NCBI RefSeq assembly: GCF_003130255.1
Contig: NZ_NRCN01000001.1
Location: 248,001 to 312,000, forward strand
DNA: 64,000 nucleotides
Direction of reading: 5' to 3'
Origin: Aggregatibacter kilianii
Lineage (GTDB): Bacteria > Pseudomonadota > Gammaproteobacteria > Enterobacterales > Pasteurellaceae
The notes below the pieces were generated by a model that saw only the letters and a list, made by a program, of their open reading frames with translations, did no database searches and was not told the origin of the DNA. Made by a program: the position numbers and the translations under genes. Shown here piece by piece: positions 1 to 8,416 of this stretch (position 1 is the stretch's first letter; each line of letters starts with the position of its first letter).

Positions 1-555
1 GCGATAATGTCCAACAATTTGATATTTAAATAAAATATCCTCTTCTTGCGTGCCACTTCCAATGTTGTGAATAATCAACGGTACACCATCACTGCTCTTC
101 TTATCGGAAACGATACCAATATGCGGTAAGTTACGCGGTAAACGCCAAGTGACGATATCCCCTGCTTTGAAATCTGCCACATCAGTTAACGAAAGCGATT
201 TACCATGACGTTTAAAGAAATTTTCTAAATTTGGCACTCGACGGTGATCAATATTTGTATCGGTACCTTTATTTCCCCAACGTTTAGGATAAGTATTCCA
301 CGCCTTTTTCATATCGTTGTGCACTAACTGCTGTAAATCAATTTGTTGATGACGGTAAGCGCGCACAACAACATCGGTACACACGCCGGTATGCAACGGC
401 ACATCTCCCATAGGAAAAGCTAGTTTACGATAGGCCGGATCATAGCTTGTTGTTACATTAATTTGCTGCTTAGCATCGTCCACCAGTTGCTGCGGGTTAA
501 TTGCAAAAAGAGGGAGCGAAATAAAAGTAAGAAGAAAAGAAAATAATGTTTTCAT
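1..555 (-). CDS. DUF1287 family exported protein (3' end cut by window)
   Basis: Reading leftward from the ATG at 555, an open frame of 185 codons runs off the window start. It begins with a Sec signal peptide (MKTLFSFLLTFISLPLFA) and continues with features of the DUF1287 family (relatives of E. coli YijF): a TGVCTDVVVRAYR segment, a DHRRVPNLENFF segment and a GDIVTWRLPRNLPHIGIVSD segment. This resembles an NlpC/P60-like fold, with the Cys and His that would form the active site, so a periplasmic hydrolase acting on wall material is possible but unproven. An alternative in-frame ATG lies at 567, but the signal peptide fits 555 better. The last visible residues (GHYR) are close to the usual family C-terminus, so little is missing. 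Confidence 0.75.
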   Translation of the reverse strand, partial: MKTLFSFLLTFISLPLFAINPQQLVDDAKQQINVTTSYDPAYRKLAFPMGDVPLHTGVCTDVVVRAYRHQQIDLQQLVHNDMKKAWNTYPKRWGNKGTDTNIDHRRVPNLENFFKRHGKSLSLTDVADFKAGDIVTWRLPRNLPHIGIVSDKKSSDGVPLIIHNIGSGTQEEDILFKYQIVGHYR

Positions 556-740
556 GTTAATTTCCATAGAGTTAAGGCGTGGCTATTTTTATCATACCAA
601 CATGGAAATAGCGAGCAAAAATCGTTTTTCAAGGAAAAGTGCGGTGGAAAAAATAATGTTTTTTAGTGTTAATTATGCCAATGACTATGGCGGATCTGAT
701 GAATGTTATGAGTAAATTTTAATGCCATTTTCAATCCATT

Positions 741-772
741 AAAAAAGGACGCTCAAGAGCGTCCTAATTTTT
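741..772 (-). terminator. Terminator of the infC-rpmI-rplT operon
   Basis: The arms GGACGCT and AGCGTCC enclose a CAAG tetraloop. On the minus strand the hairpin is followed by a T run (the A6 at 741-746), just downstream of the rplT stop. A T-rich run on the other side could also let it work toward the DUF1287 gene. Confidence 0.85.
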
Positions 773-788
773 ATCTAAACTTTAATAA

Positions 789-1145
<357 letters not shown>

Positions 1146-1197
1146 TTAATCTCCTATGTAATATTTTTAACTAAAATGAACTGACGTACGTTTGTGC

Positions 1198-1395
1198 TTA
1201 TGCGTATGGCAAGCACGCTACTACTAATACTAAGTCGGACTTAGCAACCATGGATTTATGGCGTAGGTGACGTTTACGTTTTGTTGTTTTCTTAGTCAAA
1301 ATATGACGTAAGTGAGATTGTTTACGCTTGAAACCACCGGAAGCAGTTTTTTTGAAACGCTTAGCAGCACCGCGTACTGTTTTAATTTTAGGCAT
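1198..1395 (-). CDS. rpmI: 50S ribosomal protein L35
   Basis: The 65-residue protein [20 protein letters not shown]... is the canonical L35 size. An upstream in-frame ATG at 1413 would add six residues not found in L35, so the start is placed at 1395. It lies between infC and rplT on the same strand. A hairpin of paired uptake signals (1511-1554) lies between infC and this gene, so rpmI-rplT may be partly uncoupled from infC transcription. Confidence 0.97.
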   Translation of the reverse strand: MPKIKTVRGAAKRFKKTASGGFKRKQSHLRHILTKKTTKRKRHLRHKSMVAKSDLVLVVACLPYA

Positions 1396-1510
1396 TGTTT
1401 GATAACTCCGCATTGTTTGAGATTTTAAACTGCCACAATCTTTAATGTAATTACTATGTTGTTCTCACACCAAATCTTTGTGGCTCACATCATATAATAA
1501 TCAGGCGAAT

Positions 1511-1554
1511 AAAAGTGCGGTTGAAAAAACATTTAAATTTTTCACCGCACTTTT
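1511..1554. terminator. Uptake-signal inverted pair between infC and rpmI
   Basis: AAAAGTGCGGT at 1511-1521 and ACCGCACTTTT at 1544-1554 are perfect inverted copies of the Hin-type uptake signal, with a 22-nt loop and T/A runs. Such paired signals commonly serve as Rho-independent terminators in Pasteurellaceae. Its position inside an operon suggests partial termination or attenuation. Confidence 0.6.
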
Positions 1555-1573
1555 GTTACTTGAAATGCACTGA

Positions 1574-2116
1574 TTATTTCTTTTTAGGGGCAAGAACCAT
1601 CACCATTTGGCGACCTTCAAGTTTTCCCGGTGCCGACTCGACCACTGAAATTTCAGCCAAATCGTTTTTAATCCGTTCTAACATTTCGGTACCAATTTGT
1701 TGATGTGCCATTTCACGACCACGGAAACGCAGTGTAATTTTGGCTTTATCCCCATCTTCCAAAAAGCGAATCAGGCTGCGTAGTTTTACCTGATAGTCGC
1801 CTTCGTCTGTGCCGGGACGGAATTTAATTTCCTTCACCTGCACAACTTTCTGCTTTTTCTTCTGCTCTTTGGCAGTTTTGCTCTTTTCATAAAGGAACTT
1901 ACCGTAGTTCATAATACGACAAACAGGCGGTTCCGCATTCGGACTGATTTCAACTAAATCTAAAGCGGCAGCTTCTGCCATCTCTAATGCTTGTTGAATT
2001 GGAACAATACCAACTTGCTCACCTTCTTGGTCAATCAAGCGGACTTCTTTCACTCTAATTTCATCATTAATGCGATTAGGGCGATTTACTGCTGGTGCGC
2101 GTTTTACGGTTTTAAT
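1574..2116 (-). CDS. infC: Translation initiation factor IF-3, probable AUU start
   Basis: IF-3 binds the 30S subunit, prevents premature 50S joining and proofreads start codons. The first ATG in frame (2053) gives only 159 residues, beginning inside the N-terminal domain. Upstream, the frame stays open and reads [21 protein letters not shown], the expected IF-3 N-terminus, back to an ATT codon at 2116 (another ATT is at 2119) preceded by AGAGGA. Starting at 2116 gives 180 residues, the same length as E. coli IF-3, whose gene also starts with AUU for autoregulation. The C-terminal RNA-binding domain ([18 protein letters not shown]) and the terminal APKKK are intact. Unlike E. coli, thrS is not directly upstream; it lies about 7 kb away at 9295-11226. 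Confidence 0.93.
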   Translation of the reverse strand: MKTVKRAPAVNRPNRINDEIRVKEVRLIDQEGEQVGIVPIQQALEMAEAAALDLVEISPNAEPPVCRIMNYGKFLYEKSKTAKEQKKKQKVVQVKEIKFRPGTDEGDYQVKLRSLIRFLEDGDKAKITLRFRGREMAHQQIGTEMLERIKNDLAEISVVESAPGKLEGRQMVMVLAPKKK

Positions 2117-2192
2117 AATGACATTCCTCTATTAATTAAGTCACAAAACTATTATTCTTGTTGCCAAGAACAGAAGTTAGATTCATATTTAA

Positions 2193-2211
2193 TTGCTCTG
2201 ATAATGAGCAA
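2193..2211 (-). promoter_or_regulatory. Hairpin in the infC mRNA leader
   Basis: TTGCTC and GAGCAA form a perfect 6-bp stem with a 7-nt loop, within the roughly 100-nt leader between the predicted promoter (2223-2251) and the AUU start. A second small hairpin (TTCTTG/CAAGAA, 2155-2170) follows it. Roles are unknown. Confidence 0.35.
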
Positions 2212-2222
2212 AAACGGGGCGT

Positions 2223-2251
2223 ATTTTACAGAATTTTACCTTGTTAAGCAA
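2223..2251 (-). promoter_or_regulatory. Predicted sigma-70 promoter of infC-rpmI-rplT
   Basis: On the minus strand TTGCTT (2251-2246) and TAAAAT (2228-2223) are separated by 17 bp. This would give a leader of about 100 nt before the infC start. Confidence 0.55.
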
Positions 2252-2419
2252 TAGTCGAATGCTTAGGAAAATTGATTTTAAAACCTTTTACGACAATCAA
2301 TTACCTACTCCGAAAAAGCATAACAAGATTTGTCCAAGTCGTATAAAATATCACCTACCTAACGATTGGCGCCTTTGCCGTTTTACTTTTATTTTTAATT
2401 CAGGAATCAGGAGCTATTT

Positions 2420-3199
2420 ATGAACGAGCACAAAAAAGAATATTCTTTTACCGAACAGAAAGTGCGTTGGGTTAAAAAACACACACCCAAGCTACTTTCT
2501 TTCAGTATCACTCGCCCGAAGGACTTTGATTTTATTGCCGGTCAATTTGCCAAATTAGGGTTTATGCAAGGAGATGAATACATTTCCCGTGCCTATTCCA
2601 TGATTTCTACCGAAAATGCGGATCATCTGGATTTTTACGCCATCCTCATTGAAGACGGCATCATGTCAGGGCATTTTAACCAAATGCAAGCAGGCGACAG
2701 CTTATTATTAGAGAAAAAACCTATCGGGTTCTTTACCGTTAGCCGCATTCCTCAGGGTAAAGAACTTGTTTTACTCGCCACCGGTTCAGGCATTGCGCCG
2801 TTTTTGTCGATGTTAGAAAACGAAACATTATGGCAAAAAGCCGATAAAGTCGTCTTAGTGCATTCCGTTTCTTATGTAGATGATTTGGTATTTGAACAGT
2901 ATTTAGCCGACTTAAAAGACCACGCTATAGTGGGGAAATATGCCAACAAATTCATCTATCAACCGGTCATTACCCGAGAGAAAATTGACGGCGCATTAAA
3001 CCAAAGAATTCCGCAATTATTAGAAAACGGCGAACTAGAAAACGCGTTAAATATCACCTTTACTAAAGCCGATACCCGTTTCTTAATTTGTGGCAACCCG
3101 AATATGGTAAAAGAAAGTTACGAGAAATTAAAAGCTAAAGGCTTCGCACTTCATCGGGTACATAAAGACGGTGAAATTATGATGGAAAACGCCTTTTAA
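2420..3199 (+). CDS. fpr: Ferredoxin/flavodoxin-NADP+ reductase
   Basis: The 259-residue FAD enzyme moves electrons between NADPH and flavodoxin or ferredoxin. The FAD-binding motif RAYSM (about residue 58) and the NADP-binding segment LLATGSGIAPFLSML (about 115-130) are both present, followed by CGNPNMV near the C-terminus. It starts at an ATG 6 nt after AGGAGC. The C-terminus ends ENAF rather than in the aromatic Tyr/Trp tail of many Fpr proteins. It stands alone between the divergent infC operon and the convergent sulfatase-maturase operon. Confidence 0.93.
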   Translation: MNEHKKEYSFTEQKVRWVKKHTPKLLSFSITRPKDFDFIAGQFAKLGFMQGDEYISRAYSMISTENADHLDFYAILIEDGIMSGHFNQMQAGDSLLLEKKPIGFFTVSRIPQGKELVLLATGSGIAPFLSMLENETLWQKADKVVLVHSVSYVDDLVFEQYLADLKDHAIVGKYANKFIYQPVITREKIDGALNQRIPQLLENGELENALNITFTKADTRFLICGNPNMVKESYEKLKAKGFALHRVHKDGEIMMENAF

Positions 3200-3232
3200 G
3201 CGTTAAAAGTGCGGTCGTTTTTTAAAGCGTTT

Positions 3233-4378
3233 TTAAGCAGAATTGCCGGCGCGAATCTGCCGGCACATTTGTTGCATATCGGCGGCGGTTTGATGGAAAA
3301 AATAGCGGTATGATGCGCATAAATAATTATGTTTTATGGTCTCATTCGGCAGCGAAACAAAGCGATGTTTAGGACAACCGCCCTGACAAAAATGTCGCAC
3401 ATCGCACTGCTGACAAATTGACGTAAGCAGTGTGAGCTTTTCCATGCCGAATTGTTGCTGCCGAGGCGATAACACAATATCTTCCAGAGATTGTTTATTT
3501 AAATTGCCGATTTTATATTCCGGATAAACATAATGATCGCAGGAATATACGTCGCCATTGGCTTCGACCACCAGAGACTTGCCACAAGTAGGCTGATGTA
3601 CGCAACTGCTTGAGGGATACCCCAACCACTGCCCGAGCAAATTATCAAACTCCAACACGAAAATCTGTCCTACATCTTCTTTTTTCCATTCCTGAAAGAC
3701 GTCTACCAAAAAATGCCCAAAACCGTCGCTCGGAACGGAAAAATGCGTAGTCTCGGCGGTTGCTCTATTCTTACGTTCTACTACCGGGATGAATTGCATA
3801 AACCTTGAGCCGAGCGTTTTCAGCGCTAAATACGTCTCTTTCCCTTTATGCCAGTTTTGATCGTTTACGACAGTCAGCGTATTAAAATCCACCTGATAGG
3901 TTTTCAGCAATTCCAATGCATTCACCACTTTATCAAAAGTCGGGTTGCCATTGCTTGAAATGCGATAACGATTATGTACGGCACTCAGCCCATCGATGGA
4001 TAAACCAATAAGGAATTGATGTTGTTTAAAAAATTCCGCCCATTGACGATTGAGTGCCAGTCCATTAGTTTGAAAGGCATTTGTGATGGTTTTACCGTTA
4101 GCAAATTCATGTTGAAAATCCACCGCACTTTTAAAGAAATCCAACCCAAGCAATGTCGGCTCCCCGCCCTGCCAAGCAAACTCAACCCGATTTCCGGCGT
4201 GGGCTTCAATGTAATTTTTCACATAATTTCGCAAGGTGTTTCGGGACATAAAAGGCGCTTTCGACCCCAATTCATGTTCCTTCGACAAATAAAAGCAGTA
4301 TTCACATTGAATATTGCAATGGAAACTGCTTGGCTTGGCCATAAGATGAAAATGTGCTTGAGGAGAGAAAAACGACAT
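3233..4378 (-). CDS. Anaerobic sulfatase-maturating enzyme (radical SAM/SPASM)
   Basis: A 381-residue radical S-adenosylmethionine enzyme that would convert the active-site Cys of a sulfatase to formylglycine without oxygen. The radical-SAM cluster motif Cx3Cx2C is at Cys21, Cys25 and Cys28. The C-terminal half has the SPASM cysteines, including CGKS, SCDHY, CQQCDVRHFC and GGCPKHRF. It belongs to the AslB/YidF/anSME group. It lies 9 bp downstream of a Crp-fold regulator gene, so the two are cotranscribed, and 0.7 kb from the sulfatase that has a matching CxPxR motif (Cys49). The substrate pairing is inferred from that proximity. Confidence 0.9.
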   Translation of the reverse strand: MSFFSPQAHFHLMAKPSSFHCNIQCEYCFYLSKEHELGSKAPFMSRNTLRNYVKNYIEAHAGNRVEFAWQGGEPTLLGLDFFKSAVDFQHEFANGKTITNAFQTNGLALNRQWAEFFKQHQFLIGLSIDGLSAVHNRYRISSNGNPTFDKVVNALELLKTYQVDFNTLTVVNDQNWHKGKETYLALKTLGSRFMQFIPVVERKNRATAETTHFSVPSDGFGHFLVDVFQEWKKEDVGQIFVLEFDNLLGQWLGYPSSSCVHQPTCGKSLVVEANGDVYSCDHYVYPEYKIGNLNKQSLEDIVLSPRQQQFGMEKLTLLTSICQQCDVRHFCQGGCPKHRFVSLPNETIKHNYLCASYRYFFHQTAADMQQMCRQIRAGNSA

Positions 4379-4387
4379 AACCTGCCT

Positions 4388-4987
4388 CTATTTTCCTTTG
4401 TGAGAAGGCAATAAATCGATAAATAAGCCGCTTTTCTTGAGTTCTTTGGCAATACGAATCGCCGTTTCCGTTTCACAGCCGGCATACTCGGCGATTTCAC
4501 GATAAGTCCAATTATAATAAGGGAAATTTTTTGTTAGAAAGCACAGGCTATCAATCACTCGGTCAAGAGTATGCAAATAAGCACTTTTCGCTAAACGTTG
4601 CTCCGCATCTCGTAATTCATTAGCGATGGTTTGCAAAAGGAGCTTACTCATGTGCAAATTGTCGGTCAGAAAACGATCGATATTTCCCGGTTTTATTCTG
4701 ATGATTTCCGCTTCGATCAGTACCTTGGCATTGCAGTGATAGCGACAATCATCAAAGTCAAACAACGTGCGAAAGCCAAAATAATCACCTTGTTTATATA
4801 AGCGGGCAAGGCTTTCTTTACCATTATTCAGAGTATGATACAGCCCGATTAACCCCTGTTTGACGTAATAAAACTCTTGCGCCTTTTCCCCTTGGTTATA
4901 AACGGTCATGCCTTTGGCAAGTTGGTGCAAATAGGTTAATTGGCAGCCTTTTAAATCCATTGGTAGGATTGCTTTAGTTTCCGTCAT
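4388..4987 (-). CDS. Crp/Fnr-family transcriptional regulator of the sulfatase island
   Basis: The 199-residue protein has an N-terminal cyclic-nucleotide-binding-like beta roll (about 20-110), a dimerisation helix (about 110-140) and a C-terminal winged helix-turn-helix. The start at 4987 (MTETKAIL) is preferred over 4996 because AGGAAG then sits 9 nt upstream. The Fnr N-terminal cysteine cluster is absent, so an iron-sulfur sensor is unlikely; the ligand is unknown. The recognition helix reads CETETAIRI, aligning with CRP CSRETVGRI: E181 and R185 equivalents are kept (E174, R178), while R180 becomes T173. Three TATGA-N6-TCATA-like palindromes occur at this gene's promoter and at the yidK/exporter promoter, which suggests autoregulation and control of the island. 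Confidence 0.85.
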   Translation of the reverse strand: MTETKAILPMDLKGCQLTYLHQLAKGMTVYNQGEKAQEFYYVKQGLIGLYHTLNNGKESLARLYKQGDYFGFRTLFDFDDCRYHCNAKVLIEAEIIRIKPGNIDRFLTDNLHMSKLLLQTIANELRDAEQRLAKSAYLHTLDRVIDSLCFLTKNFPYYNWTYREIAEYAGCETETAIRIAKELKKSGLFIDLLPSHKGK

Positions 4988-5035
4988 ATCAATCATCTTC
5001 CTTGAAAGTGCGGTCTGTTTTTGAATTGTTTTTTG

Positions 5036-5053
5036 TTATGACGCTTATTATAA
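5036..5053. promoter_or_regulatory. Candidate autoregulatory operator (TTATGA-N6-TTATAA)
   Basis: TTATGA-CGCTTA-TTATAA differs by one base from a perfect TTATGA-N6-TCATAA palindrome, the motif seen twice at 8283-8363. It lies about 50 bp upstream of the Crp-fold regulator start, where an autoregulatory site would be expected. Confidence 0.5.
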
Positions 5054-5079
5054 AAGAAGGCGAATAAACTCGCCTTCTT
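5054..5079 (-). terminator. Terminator of the symporter-sulfatase operon
   Basis: A perfect 10-bp stem (AAGAAGGCGA/TCGCCTTCTT) with a 6-nt loop lies 20 bp beyond the sulfatase stop codon. Confidence 0.8.
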
Positions 5080-5098
5080 AAAATTAAACTTTCTTTTA

Positions 5099-6544
5099 TT
5101 AAATTTCATCAATAATGCGATAGACCCAGTTTTCCAATGGATCGCCAAGCCGTTGCATTTCCGCCCGCATTTCTTCCAGCATTTCTTTTTTCACTTCCCG
5201 ATAATTCGGATCATAGAATAAATTGTGCATTTCGCCCGGATCTTTGCGCACATCATATAGTTCGCACACATCGGAGGCATTAAAGACCAACTTGTAATCT
5301 TTGCGGTGCCACATACGTTGTTCAAAATACACGAAATGGCCGGCGAGTTGCGCTAACACGCCTTTACGCTCGTTATCTTTATTATCCCGCACAATCGGCA
5401 AAATACTCTCCCCTTCAAATTCCTTCGGAACCGGTTGATTGGCTAAATCGTACACGGTGGAAGTTAAGTCGTGCAAATAAACCAAGTTGTCGTCTTGCTG
5501 ATTAACCCGATTAGAGCGCGGATCTTTGATGATCATCGGAATGTTGTAGGTGGTATCAAACATGAACTCGCCTTTTTCAATCATGCGGTGCGCGCCCATG
5601 GCATCACCGTGATCAGCGGTTGCCACCATAAAAGTGCGGTCATAAATTTGATTGTTTTCCAAGAACGCAAATAGCTCGCCAATGGCGTCATCAATGAGCG
5701 TAATGTAGCCCCAGAACTTGGTAATCACCTTTTTCCAATGATCTTCGCTGGCTTCCCACATTCCCCACATTTTGGAAATAGTGCGGTAATGTCCCGGTTT
5801 GCCTTCTAGCGGTTTGAAGAAACTTTCATCTAACACCACATCTTCTTTGCGGTACATGGAATAATAAGGCTCCGGCACGATACAAGGAGTGTGCGGGCCC
5901 CAGAAGTTGATCCACGCGAAGAACGGTTTACCTTCATCCAGAGATTGTTGAAGGTATTTTTTCGCTTCATCAATGATGAAATAAGGAATGGTTTGTTCTT
6001 TGCTACCGGAAAGTAAACCACACAGTTCTTGTACACGCAAATGCGGGTTATCGCCGAAATACGCACGACTTACTTCAGGAATTTCATAGCCTTTTTCTTC
6101 CAACCATTCTTTGTAACGGTTGGAATGTGTCGGCGGTTGGTTGAATACTAAGTTTTTATACACACCACTGCCCGGGTAGCCGTAGCCGTCAAAGTTATGT
6201 CCTTGAATGCCGTAATCTTCCGGCACGGATTTGGTGCCGACATGCCATTTCCCCAAGACATAAGTGTTGTATCCGCTCAGTTTGCCGATATTCGGCGCTT
6301 CTCGGCTAACCTCACCGGTTCCGCCTTTTTCACCGTTACGAATAATGCCGTGGGAAGACGGCATTAAACCCGTAAATAAAGACGTACGTGCCGGCCCACA
6401 AACCGATGCAGGCGTGAAGGCGTTATTAAAACGAATGCCGTCTTTCGCTAAGCGATCTAAGTTTGGGGTTTTGACGATTTGGTGCCCGTAAGCACCAATC
6501 ATATCTTTACGAACCTGATCCAATAGAATATAGATAATGTTCAT
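5099..6544 (-). CDS. yidJ: Formylglycine-dependent sulfatase, YidJ-like
   Basis: The 481-residue alkaline-phosphatase-superfamily protein hydrolyses sulfate esters. The formylglycine motif CGPAR begins at Cys49 within SVCGPARTSLFTG. Metal ligands are visible in the N-terminal LLDQVRKDMIG (Asp9) and in the later ATADHGD segment, and GKWHVG carries the catalytic Lys/His pair. There is no signal peptide, so it should act in the cytoplasm, like E. coli YidJ. Its ATG overlaps the symporter stop codon by one base (TAATG), which indicates translational coupling. Cys-type sulfatases need a maturase, and an anSME-like gene is encoded nearby. The natural substrate, probably a sulfated sugar, cannot be read from the sequence. 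Confidence 0.9.
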   Translation of the reverse strand: MNIIYILLDQVRKDMIGAYGHQIVKTPNLDRLAKDGIRFNNAFTPASVCGPARTSLFTGLMPSSHGIIRNGEKGGTGEVSREAPNIGKLSGYNTYVLGKWHVGTKSVPEDYGIQGHNFDGYGYPGSGVYKNLVFNQPPTHSNRYKEWLEEKGYEIPEVSRAYFGDNPHLRVQELCGLLSGSKEQTIPYFIIDEAKKYLQQSLDEGKPFFAWINFWGPHTPCIVPEPYYSMYRKEDVVLDESFFKPLEGKPGHYRTISKMWGMWEASEDHWKKVITKFWGYITLIDDAIGELFAFLENNQIYDRTFMVATADHGDAMGAHRMIEKGEFMFDTTYNIPMIIKDPRSNRVNQQDDNLVYLHDLTSTVYDLANQPVPKEFEGESILPIVRDNKDNERKGVLAQLAGHFVYFEQRMWHRKDYKLVFNASDVCELYDVRKDPGEMHNLFYDPNYREVKKEMLEEMRAEMQRLGDPLENWVYRIIDEI

Positions 6545-8223
6545 TATTTAACCTCTTTATTCCGTACAACCAACAACACGATAATTTGCAATACTGCCCA
6601 CACGCCTAACACCATTAACGGATTACCGCTTTCGGAAGCCATGCCGATTGGAGAGAGGAAAGTATAAAGGGCAAGCAAACCTAAGATTAAAGATACGCTG
6701 GTGACTTTCAAATATTTCCAGTTAGTTAAATCCACGTTGCCCAAGTTTTCTTTGTTTTCTACATAAGGCTCGCGACGTAAGAATTGGCCTAAGAAAAGCA
6801 TCAATACGACATCAAATACAAACAAGCCACCCATAACATACACGAAGTTAATTTTAACATTGAAAACCCAAACAATGCAGAAATACAGAATAACGTGAGC
6901 AAGTAAGGCAATACGTGCAGCTTTGCCGGAAACGGTTTTGTTAAACATCCCCACCGCGAATAAAGCCACAATCGGAATGTTCACGAAACCGGCAAAACGT
7001 TTGGTGATCAAGAAAATACCATCTGTACCGAACATCAATAACGGTGCGAAAACCATAGTCACAATCGCCATAATAGTAGAGACTTTTTTCGCATACACAA
7101 TGAGCTCTTGTTCTGACCGCTCTTTTTTGCTGATAGAAGGCAGTAAGTCTTTACAATAAATAGTCGCTGCAGAGTTTAAGAAGGAGTTGAAAGTACTCAA
7201 AATTGCCCCGAACAACGCTGCAATGAAGAAACCTTGCAACCACGTCGGCAACACTTTATTTACCAACAATGGATAAGAGGCGTCTATCGGATTCACACTA
7301 TCACCCAAAATATGGAAACTTAATAAGCCCGGTAAGTTTAAGATGATCGGTAAGGTCAATAAAAATAATGCCGCAATTAAAATCCCTTTTTGACCGGATT
7401 TTAAATCTTTCGCCCCCAAACAACGCTGAACGATGGCTTGGTTAGTTGTCCAGTAGAAGAAGTGTACCACCATAATACCCGTAAAAATGGTCGGCCAAGG
7501 TGTGGCATCGGTTTCACTCCCTATGGCATTCCATTTTTCAATGTGGCTCGTCGTGATGGTATTTAAACCTGCAGTAAAACTGCCTTCTCCTAAATACATC
7601 AATGCAAAGAATGGCACCAGCAACGCGCCGACAACCAAAATCACCGCATTAATCGTATCGGACACCGCAACCGCCTTCAAACCGCCGAAAATGGCATAAA
7701 TCGCGCCAACCACACCAATGGCAATCACCGTATAGGTAATCGCTGCACCGTAACTCAAGCCGAATGCAGTTTCCAAATTGAAGATTTTATTAAACGCAAT
7801 GGCACCGGTATAAAGTGCGGTCGGAATGACGATTAAAAGATAGAAGATTAAGAAAAGCGTGGACATGATCAAACGTGTCTGGCGGTCGAAACGGCTTTCA
7901 AAAAATTCGGGCACCGTGGTATAACCGTTACGCAAATATTTCGGCAACATATAAATCGCCAGGAAACAAAGCGGAATCACCGTCGGTACGGTCCACGCAA
8001 TAATGGAAAAATTGCCTTTATAAGATACGGCATTCACGCCGATTAATTGTTCCGTAGAAAGCGAGGTCAACACCATAGAACAACCGATGACCAAACCGCT
8101 TAATCCGCGTCCTGCTAAAAAATACCCCTTGGAGGTGCTAAGGTCATCTCCCTTTGTTTTTAACCAAGAGATATACGCCACAAGCCCTGTGACCAGTAAG
8201 AAAGAAACGATCGTAACTAACAT
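6544..8223 (-). CDS. yidK: Sodium:solute symporter, YidK-like
   Basis: The 559-residue SSS-family (SLC5) inner-membrane protein has about 14 hydrophobic helices. Typical elements include the N-terminal [20 protein letters not shown], the Na+ symporter signature region around [19 protein letters not shown], and ATIYCKDL. The start at 8223 ([11 protein letters not shown]) follows AAAGGGGAT; the longer frame upstream adds a non-conserved hydrophilic stretch. Translational coupling to the sulfatase suggests that it imports the sulfated substrate using the sodium gradient. The order symporter-sulfatase matches E. coli yidKJ. Its promoter region carries a CRP site and palindromes for the island's own regulator. 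Confidence 0.9.
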   Translation of the reverse strand: MLVTIVSFLLVTGLVAYISWLKTKGDDLSTSKGYFLAGRGLSGLVIGCSMVLTSLSTEQLIGVNAVSYKGNFSIIAWTVPTVIPLCFLAIYMLPKYLRNGYTTVPEFFESRFDRQTRLIMSTLFLIFYLLIVIPTALYTGAIAFNKIFNLETAFGLSYGAAITYTVIAIGVVGAIYAIFGGLKAVAVSDTINAVILVVGALLVPFFALMYLGEGSFTAGLNTITTSHIEKWNAIGSETDATPWPTIFTGIMVVHFFYWTTNQAIVQRCLGAKDLKSGQKGILIAALFLLTLPIILNLPGLLSFHILGDSVNPIDASYPLLVNKVLPTWLQGFFIAALFGAILSTFNSFLNSAATIYCKDLLPSISKKERSEQELIVYAKKVSTIMAIVTMVFAPLLMFGTDGIFLITKRFAGFVNIPIVALFAVGMFNKTVSGKAARIALLAHVILYFCIVWVFNVKINFVYVMGGLFVFDVVLMLFLGQFLRREPYVENKENLGNVDLTNWKYLKVTSVSLILGLLALYTFLSPIGMASESGNPLMVLGVWAVLQIIVLLVVRNKEVK

Positions 8224-8282
8224 ATTATTATCCCCTTTATTATTAGATACGCCGTTAGAGTAATACACCAAAATTCAAAAAA

Positions 8283-8300
8283 CTATGATAGTTGTCATAG
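8283..8300. promoter_or_regulatory. Candidate operator of the island regulator (yidK side)
   Basis: CTATGA-TAGTTG-TCATAG is a perfect palindrome with 6-bp arms and a 6-bp spacer, 60 bp upstream of the yidK start. It shares the TATGA-N6-TCATA core with 8344-8363 and nearly with 5036-5053. Confidence 0.55.
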
Positions 8301-8306
8301 AGATAG

Positions 8307-8322
8307 CGTGAGGTTGATCACA
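8307..8322. promoter_or_regulatory. Predicted CRP-cAMP binding site
   Basis: CGTGAGGTTGATCACA matches nine of the ten conserved positions of TGTGA-N6-TCACA. It sits between the two TATGA palindromes in the divergent yidK/exporter region, implying catabolite control. Confidence 0.65.
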
Positions 8323-8343
8323 AATTCAAAAAGAATTATAAAA

Positions 8344-8363
8344 ATTATGAGCACGATCATAAT
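8344..8363. promoter_or_regulatory. Candidate operator of the island regulator (exporter side)
   Basis: ATTATGA-GCACGA-TCATAAT is a perfect palindrome with 7-bp arms, 53 bp upstream of the TauE/SafE gene. Its centre lies 62 bp (about six helical turns) from the palindrome at 8283-8300. Confidence 0.55.
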
Positions 8364-8416
8364 CCGTCGAATTTATACCACACCATAATACGCAAAAAAA
8401 TGAAGGGGGTTGTATT

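Noticed and set aside
2241-2423. Short open frame before fpr
   Set aside because: It runs through the infC promoter region and has no ribosome-binding site or protein-like composition.
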